Assembly (NCBI GenBank): GCA_017412705.1
Contig: JAFPWS010000002.1
Span: 1-64,000, forward strand
From: Prevotella sp.
GTDB lineage: Bacteria; Bacteroidota; Bacteroidia; Bacteroidales; Bacteroidaceae
DNA: 64,000 bases
Reading direction: 5' to 3'
Below are positions 58,805 through 64,000 of this stretch, in pieces (the first letter of the stretch is position 1; the number at the start of each line of letters is the position of its first letter). The position numbers and the translations under genes were made by a program. The notes beneath the pieces are model-generated. The model worked only from the letters and a program-made list of their open reading frames with translations, was not told the origin of the DNA and searched no databases.

Positions 58805-61171
58805 CTACAGATTTACCGACTTCGAAGTGCCGTCATAATCAACGGTTGTCGTTGTGCCGTCAGGCAGCATGACGGTAAACCGGCGGGTCGTGAGCATGCC
58901 GGGATATTCGCCCTTACGGTCGCCGATGGTGAGCGTGCGGGACTTGTTGTTCCAATGGAATGTGATGGTGCTGTACACGCCCTTCTCGTAGTTATAGCCG
59001 TCGCCCTCGTCCTCATAGAGGGTGAACGACCCGTCGGCACCGGGATAGACGCGCAGTTCGAGGTTGTCCCACGCTTTCTCGCCCACATACTGCATCTCAG
59101 GACCCAGGGGCAGGATAGAGCCGGCACGAACGAACATCGGCACACGGTCGAAAGAGGTCTCGAGGGTTACGCTCTGTCCGCCATTATATTTCTTGTTGGT
59201 CCAGAAGTCATACCACAGCGCACCCTTGGGCAGATACTTCACAGCGGTCTTGCTGGTGGTGAAGTCCGCATTAACGGCCGATTCTCCCACAGCCGACTTG
59301 CGATCCCAGCCCGTCATCGCATCCTCCTTGATGACTTTCTCCTTGGTATACTGGGGGTCAACGATAGGTGCTGCAAGGATGCTGCGGCCGAACATAAACT
59401 CATCTGTGGTGTTCCACACCTTCTTGTCGCTGGCGAAGTCGCTGAAGAGAGGACGCAGGTAACTGCCGTTGGCTGAAGTGACCTGCCAGGCAGTACTATA
59501 CAGATAAGGTATCAGACGGTAGCGCAGGCGTATCATCTTCTCTATGGCATCATAGACAGGCTCGCCCTTCTTGCCGAACTGCCATATCTCACGGGGAGCA
59601 TCGGCACCATGACTGCGGAACACAGGACAGAATAGCCCGTACTGCATCCAGCGCACATATAGCTCCTGGAACTGCGGATTCTGGGGAGCAGAGCCTTTGC
59701 CCCGCGTGTTATACGAGCCACAGAAGAAGCCGCCGATGTCGGTATTGAAGTTTGGATTGCCCGTGAGTGAGAAACTCAGCCCCGCAGGCACCTGCTTGCG
59801 AAGCATGTCCCACGAAGAAGCCACATCGCCGCTCCACATGTTGGAGCCATAGTGCTGCTGACCGGCAAAGCTGCTACGGGTCATGATAAAGACGCGCTTC
59901 GGCGAGTTGGCATAATCCCTGCGCTGCGACTGATAGATGCCGCGAACGGTCTCCAAGGGGAAGGCGTTACGCTGTGAGCGCCACGTGCCGCCGAAGACCT
60001 TATGATCGTAGTCGCTCTCACGAGGATTGAAGAAGTCGGGGTCGGTAGAGTCCATCCACCAGGCATCAACACCATAGTCGTAGAGCTTACGAAGATACTT
60101 CCAGTAGATGTCACGTGCCACAGGACTGAAGGCGTCATAAACCTTCACGCCTGAGGGATACTCCATGACAGGAGGCCACACATGCGAGATGCCGCTCTGC
60201 GGCCAGGTATCGATAGGCAACAGCAGACCTTTTTCATTCAGCTCGCGGAACTGCTGCGTCATCGGGCCGAAGCTCGCCCAGATGGAAATCATGAAATGCG
60301 CGTGCTTCTTGTGTACATTCTTTATCATCTGAGGGCCTGTGGCAAAGTCCTCTGCCAGGAAATCCATCGCGTTCCAGAGGTAGTTGGAGCCCCAGTACTG
60401 CCAGTCCTGGATGATGCCGTCGAGGGGCACCTGCAGCTCACGATACTTATCGACGACGCCCTCCGTCTCGGCAGCGGTCTTATATCGCTCCTTGGATTGC
60501 CAGAAGCCGTAGGTCCAGAGCGGGAACATCGGCACGTCGCCAGAGAGACGGCGCATCTGGGCTATCACACCGTCGGCACTACCGCCATACATGAAGTAAT
60601 AGTCGATGCCCTCGCCTGCCTCAGAGGTGAAGGTCATGCCCTGGGCGTTGTCCTCGAAGAGAGTCGGTGAATAGTTCTCCCAATAGATGCCCCAGCCCTT
60701 GATGCTCTGAAGCACGTTCTGGAAGTCCTCGAGATTTGACTGCTCCATACGTTTCGTCTCGCCACGACGATTCATCTTCCCGTTCTGGACGGTGCCAAGA
60801 CCATAGATAGCCTCATCCTTGTCGAGCGTAAAGGTCTGGCTCACCTTCTGTATATCGCAGCTTTTCTCCCTGAGCAGGACCTTTCCCTTAGAGGTAAGGA
60901 AGGTGAGGTTGCCCTTGGCATCCTGTCTGACAATCAGTTCGCTGCTCGTCCAGGTGTTGCCTTTCTTCGCGACAGCCACCTTCTCCGGCAGGGCTGTGAC
61001 CACAAGAGTCTTAGTGGGCTCGCCCTTTACGACATGTACGATACTCGGGGTGAAGAACTCCACCTTCACCTCCTGTGCAGAACCGGAAATCACCATGCTC
61101 TTCTGAGCCGCGACAACATGGCTGACCACCATCAGCGCCACCATGCTCAAGACAGTTTTCTTTATCATCAT
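58805..61171 (-). CDS. Glycoside hydrolase family 31 (alpha-xylosidase/alpha-glucosidase type), secreted
   Basis: A 788-residue enzyme with a signal peptide (KKTVLSMVALMVVSHVVAA). The N-terminal beta-sandwich has FTLDKDEAIYGLGTVQ; the barrel contains PLWTYGFWQSKERY, DGIIQDWQYWG, the nucleophile D374 in DAWWMDSTDPDF, RSSFAGQQHYGSNMWSGDVASSWD with the acid/base region, and LYVRWMQYGLFCPVFRSHG. The DGIIQDWQYWG and xylosidase-like signatures favour alpha-xylosidase, which would act on xyloglucan fragments, but specificity is not certain. Unlike its AT-rich right-hand neighbours it has ordinary composition. Confidence 0.9.
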   Translation of the reverse strand: MMIKKTVLSMVALMVVSHVVAAQKSMVISGSAQEVKVEFFTPSIVHVVKGEPTKTLVVTALPEKVAVAKKGNTWTSSELIVRQDAKGNLTFLTSKGKVLLREKSCDIQKVSQTFTLDKDEAIYGLGTVQNGKMNRRGETKRMEQSNLEDFQNVLQSIKGWGIYWENYSPTLFEDNAQGMTFTSEAGEGIDYYFMYGGSADGVIAQMRRLSGDVPMFPLWTYGFWQSKERYKTAAETEGVVDKYRELQVPLDGIIQDWQYWGSNYLWNAMDFLAEDFATGPQMIKNVHKKHAHFMISIWASFGPMTQQFRELNEKGLLLPIDTWPQSGISHVWPPVMEYPSGVKVYDAFSPVARDIYWKYLRKLYDYGVDAWWMDSTDPDFFNPRESDYDHKVFGGTWRSQRNAFPLETVRGIYQSQRRDYANSPKRVFIMTRSSFAGQQHYGSNMWSGDVASSWDMLRKQVPAGLSFSLTGNPNFNTDIGGFFCGSYNTRGKGSAPQNPQFQELYVRWMQYGLFCPVFRSHGADAPREIWQFGKKGEPVYDAIEKMIRLRYRLIPYLYSTAWQVTSANGSYLRPLFSDFASDKKVWNTTDEFMFGRSILAAPIVDPQYTKEKVIKEDAMTGWDRKSAVGESAVNADFTTSKTAVKYLPKGALWYDFWTNKKYNGGQSVTLETSFDRVPMFVRAGSILPLGPEMQYVGEKAWDNLELRVYPGADGSFTLYEDEGDGYNYEKGVYSTITFHWNNKSRTLTIGDRKGEYPGMLTTRRFTVMLPDGTTTTVDYDGTSKSVNL

Positions 61172-61527
61172 AACTGGGTCTTCGACAATTTATTGGCAAA
61201 GATACAACAAAATGTAGAAAAACGCAAAGAAAAATGCACAAAATGACACCCTTTGTTTAGTGCAGGCAAAATCCTGAGTAACCCACGTTACCAAGCCAAA
61301 TTCTCTGTTTATCGGAGTTTCAAACAAGTCACACCCTGGAAATGTTAAAACCGCCATAATCAGGAAATACCACCTCTTTCACTTCTACCGGCTTAATAAA
61401 CCCTAAAAATTCTTGTGAACAGCTGCTTGATTGAAAACTTTTCACTAACTTTACACCCAAACTATAAATAAATGAAGAATTATGAATTGAAAGAAAGAGT
61501 CATAAGTCCCCAATTTTTAAAAAGAGT
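61172..61527. other. 356-bp AT-rich intergenic region
   Basis: Holds the GH31 promoter near 61197 and, just before the gene at 61528, a weak -7-like TAACTTTA (61446-61453) and a 19-codon leader ORF (61472-61531). Nothing else recognised. Confidence 0.55.
61197..61204 (-). promoter_or_regulatory. -7 box TATCTTTG, GH31 gene
   Basis: 25 nt before the ATG at 61171. Confidence 0.6.
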
Positions 61528-61531
61528 ATGA
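61472..61531 (+). CDS. 19-residue leader ORF overlapping the nuclease-like gene
   Basis: MKNYELKERVISPQFLKRV; its TGA overlaps the ATG at 61528 (ATGA), so it could couple translation to the following gene or be a remnant of a longer gene. Not supported by any family. Confidence 0.35.
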   Translation: MKNYELKERVISPQFLKRV

Positions 61532-63537
61532 GAAGAGTAAACTTTGCAGATAAATTCAAGGAAAGTTGTTTGTACAAGGAATTGTATCTGAATCATCGGG
61601 ACGAACTATTCCTTGGCATAAGAAATGGCTACCTAAACATCTACTACAATAACATCAGCATTGCCAAGGTGTCGTATAGCGCAAAAGGACAGGTAAGATG
61701 TGAGATAAATGAGTATTATTTCACAGGTATCAGCAATTCTCCTATCCTAACCCTGAGTTCCGAACAGGAAATAGCCGATTGGATTATTGCTCGATATGAA
61801 ACCATAAAGAGAAACAGCGACAAGAAAACTAACGAAGAGAAGAAGTCACAGTCACATTTGTTTATCAAGAACAACAGAAACAAAGAATCTGAATGGTATT
61901 GCACCGATGTTGAATGGCGCAGACCACAGGATAATGAACATCCAGACTTCAATGCAAGGTTTGATATTGTTGCCATTTCCAAGAAAGCACCGCATCGTAT
62001 TGCGATTATTGAATTGAAATACGGGCGCGATTCTGTGGACGGCAGTAGTGGCTTGATGAAACATATTACGGACTTCTACAAATTTAGCTTGTATGGGTAT
62101 TTTGATGATTTCAAAATGGAAACATGGTCCATTCTGAAAAATCTTCGGGAACTGGATCCTGACTATCCACAGGAATTAGACCAAATACAATTAGGCCAAA
62201 TTGATTGTCACCCAGAATTTTATGTCATCACTCTCGATAATAACGCCTATGGACATCAATGTACTCCAAGACAGACTATCGGAGGCTATCTTTTCAACGA
62301 TTCTTCCCGCTGGAATAGTCCCAGAGTTTCAAGCAACACCATTGAATCGAAATTTGGAGACGTAACTAATCCCGGTAATGACAAGGTGTTTGTAAAATTT
62401 CTCTTCTCGTCTTCGACTATGAATGATCTCAGAGAAATGAACGTCATTGACATCATTGAGGATTCCATATACAAAGAGCCAAGCAAACAAATCGAGAATA
62501 ATAGTTCAAATCAAGTTAGTTCTCCGGTTGAAAGAAGACGCGTTGCAAATTATAGAGAAAAGGAAAAATGCCGTCAATTGGCATTATTGAGGCAAGACTC
62601 CGATGTCTTCTATGGTGCTCATGGTGGTGGCACGTTCAACAATCGCAATTGGGAGTTCTGCATTAAAAATGACGAGTCCTATAAGAATTTGTATAAGCGT
62701 ATAGTTAACGAGTGCATAGACTATTTCCATAGCGAAAACATTGTATTCTGGGGAAGTGAAGGTATCCCCAATCACATCTTGTCATCACAAGTGGCTTGTC
62801 TTAATCATCTATTTGCCATTAGGCAGGACAAAGAGATAGTACTCAAATTGGCCAAGATGTTGATAGGAGAAGATGCCATTGATGTAGAACCCATGAAATG
62901 TGACAGGGCTCTCACATATATCTCGTTTGAAGTAACAAGCAGCAGAGATTACTTGAATGAGAAAATAGTAAAAAGAGGAGCGAATTGTACTTCTGTGGAT
63001 GCTGCAATCTTGGCAATAATGGAAAATGGCACGAAAATGCTCATCCCTATTGAATGGAAATATACAGAAGGGAATGAATATAATATAGACAAGTCTGGTA
63101 AGGAGGGAAGCGGGAAGGAACGATTACGCAGATATTCCCATTTAATTGATAATTCCTGTCAATTACTCTCAATTCCCAATGGATACCTTCACACGATCTA
63201 TTTTGTTGAGCCATTTTATCAACTGATGCGCCAAACACTATGGGCGGAACAAGTGATAGCACATAAAGAAATAGAGTATATTAAAGCAGATGACTTCATC
63301 CATGTTCATGTTATTCCAAAGGGGAATGCACAACTTCTGCATCGGAAATATAGATATTCTGACAAAGGATTAGAGAATACATGGCGTTCGCAAATTATTG
63401 ACCAGAAAAAGTATAGATGGGTAACTCCTGAAGAGATTGCTCGTGTTATTAGTCTATCGGGTAAGTATACAGAACTTGTAAAATACCTGAGTGTTAGATA
63501 TGGATACAACATCGACACACAAAAATCACAGGATTAG
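61528..63537 (+). CDS. Protein with two PD-(D/E)xK-like nuclease domains (PGN_0703-like)
   Basis: A 669-residue protein. Region one (about 130-165) has FDIVAISKKAPHRIAIIELKYGRDS, a D...E-x-K core with ELK near residue 160. Region two (about 480-515) has SVDAAILAIMENGTKMLIPIEWKYTEG, again D...E-x-K with EWK near residue 507, and matches the pattern of the PGN_0703-type restriction endonuclease-like family. Between them are charged, poorly conserved stretches. The gene is clearly richer in A and T than the core genes, as if acquired recently. A restriction or anti-phage role is possible but not shown. Confidence 0.65.
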   Translation: MRRVNFADKFKESCLYKELYLNHRDELFLGIRNGYLNIYYNNISIAKVSYSAKGQVRCEINEYYFTGISNSPILTLSSEQEIADWIIARYETIKRNSDKKTNEEKKSQSHLFIKNNRNKESEWYCTDVEWRRPQDNEHPDFNARFDIVAISKKAPHRIAIIELKYGRDSVDGSSGLMKHITDFYKFSLYGYFDDFKMETWSILKNLRELDPDYPQELDQIQLGQIDCHPEFYVITLDNNAYGHQCTPRQTIGGYLFNDSSRWNSPRVSSNTIESKFGDVTNPGNDKVFVKFLFSSSTMNDLREMNVIDIIEDSIYKEPSKQIENNSSNQVSSPVERRRVANYREKEKCRQLALLRQDSDVFYGAHGGGTFNNRNWEFCIKNDESYKNLYKRIVNECIDYFHSENIVFWGSEGIPNHILSSQVACLNHLFAIRQDKEIVLKLAKMLIGEDAIDVEPMKCDRALTYISFEVTSSRDYLNEKIVKRGANCTSVDAAILAIMENGTKMLIPIEWKYTEGNEYNIDKSGKEGSGKERLRRYSHLIDNSCQLLSIPNGYLHTIYFVEPFYQLMRQTLWAEQVIAHKEIEYIKADDFIHVHVIPKGNAQLLHRKYRYSDKGLENTWRSQIIDQKKYRWVTPEEIARVISLSGKYTELVKYLSVRYGYNIDTQKSQD

Positions 63538-63632
63538 TTTCCCTATCATTTTTGAAGTAGGCAATAGAACAAGAAACAAAAACGTTGAAACATATATGGA
63601 AGATAAAGGACAAATTGGATCACTTTCTATAA

Positions 63633-64000
63633 GTGACAAAAGGCGGAAAAAGCAGTAATAACGAAAGTATATCGAATAAAAACATTAATTTTGCAAACGA
63701 TATGCCTGGTTCTGGAAAGAAAGGCTATCTGCTAATCGGCGTATATGACGATGGTAAGATTAGCGGAATGAAGGTTGACGATGCACTGATGAAACGTATC
63801 AGTGGCATTCGTTCTGATGGAAACATTCTACCTCTCCCCGTCATGACTACAGAAAAAGTGCAGGCGGATGAAGGTGATGTCTTGGTTGTGGAGGTTACTC
63901 CATCTTTTGACACGCCTGTACGCTATCGAGGCAGAACGTTTATCCGTATTGGCCCACGTCGTGACATTGCCAGTGCAGAAGAAGAGAGAATCCTCGCAGA
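63633..64000 (+). CDS. AlbA_2-type protein, partial, with an in-frame stop before the usual EFK motif
   Basis: From GTG 63633 the frame reads VTKGGKSSNNESIS, NFANDMPGSGKKGYLLIGVYDDGKISG, ISGIRSDGNILPLPVM and RYRGRTFIRIGPRRDIASAEEER, the conserved body of AlbA_2 (Schlafen-core) ATP-binding proteins of the FANDMPG type. It runs off the right edge. The residues before VTKGG should be about EFK, but codon 63630-63632 is TAA, and upstream in-frame residues do not match. Either the N-terminus has been lost or translation starts at the GTG or at ATG 63702. Confidence 0.6.
   Translation, partial: MTKGGKSSNNESISNKNINFANDMPGSGKKGYLLIGVYDDGKISGMKVDDALMKRISGIRSDGNILPLPVMTTEKVQADEGDVLVVEVTPSFDTPVRYRGRTFIRIGPRRDIASAEEERILA

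Overview
The window comes from a Bacteroidota chromosome, most likely Prevotella or a close relative. The evidence is the typical -7 promoter box TAnnTTTG (-7 calls below refer to this), a type IX secretion protein (PorQ), DUF4954 and DUF4923 proteins, a BT4734-type VirE/VapE protein next to an HU-like protein, and secreted pectinases ending in NLAGQKV-type tails. Assignments rest on reading motifs by eye; no database search was run.

Layout. (1) 1-3779: end of a probable integrative element (DUF3987 protein, SLOG/DUF2493 protein, tyrosine recombinase, excisionase-like HTH protein, two small genes) lying against the 3' end of tRNA-Ser(GGA). (2) 3980-23000: core genes, including a TatD-type hydrolase and polyprenyl synthase, a TonB-like protein, a porQ-cmk-hflX-DUF4954-M16 peptidase run, a phosphoesterase lipoprotein, coaW, mgtC-like, and a compact tatA-tatC-FeS protein-aldo/keto reductase operon whose last two products carry twin-arginine motifs. 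(3) 23000-34200: nhaD, two secreted proteins, a tandem sensor-kinase pair in which one member lacks the phospho-accepting histidine, frr-rsgA, an aldose-epimerase-like protein, mnmA. (4) 34375-42444: pectin module with a PL1 pectate lyase and a 1157-residue pectate lyase/pectin methylesterase fusion. (5) 42645-49836: a 34-residue peptide gene, a carboxynorspermidine dehydrogenase-like gene, recA, a secreted protein, dnaK. (6) 49837-55480: accessory block (single-chain restriction-modification-like enzyme, AlbA/Schlafen-type ATPase) between two copies of the last 15 bp of dnaK. (7) 55529-64000: BT4734-type protein and HU-like gene separated by a mirror-symmetric iteron-like array, a GH31 glycosidase, then an AT-rich accessory end with a two-domain nuclease-like protein and part of a second AlbA protein.

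Most unusual signals: a family of short elements bounded by inverted GGTTAGAG-type repeats, seen three times (intergenic; in frame inside a dehydrogenase gene; and around a decayed four-helix-bundle gene between that gene and recA); other in-frame repeat or palindrome insertions in hflX, mnmA and an iron-sulfur protein gene; the mirrored 11-bp-phased array between the BT4734-type and HU-like genes; two 22-bp-period tandem arrays; the dnaK 3'-end duplication; and a structured region ahead of the restriction-modification gene.
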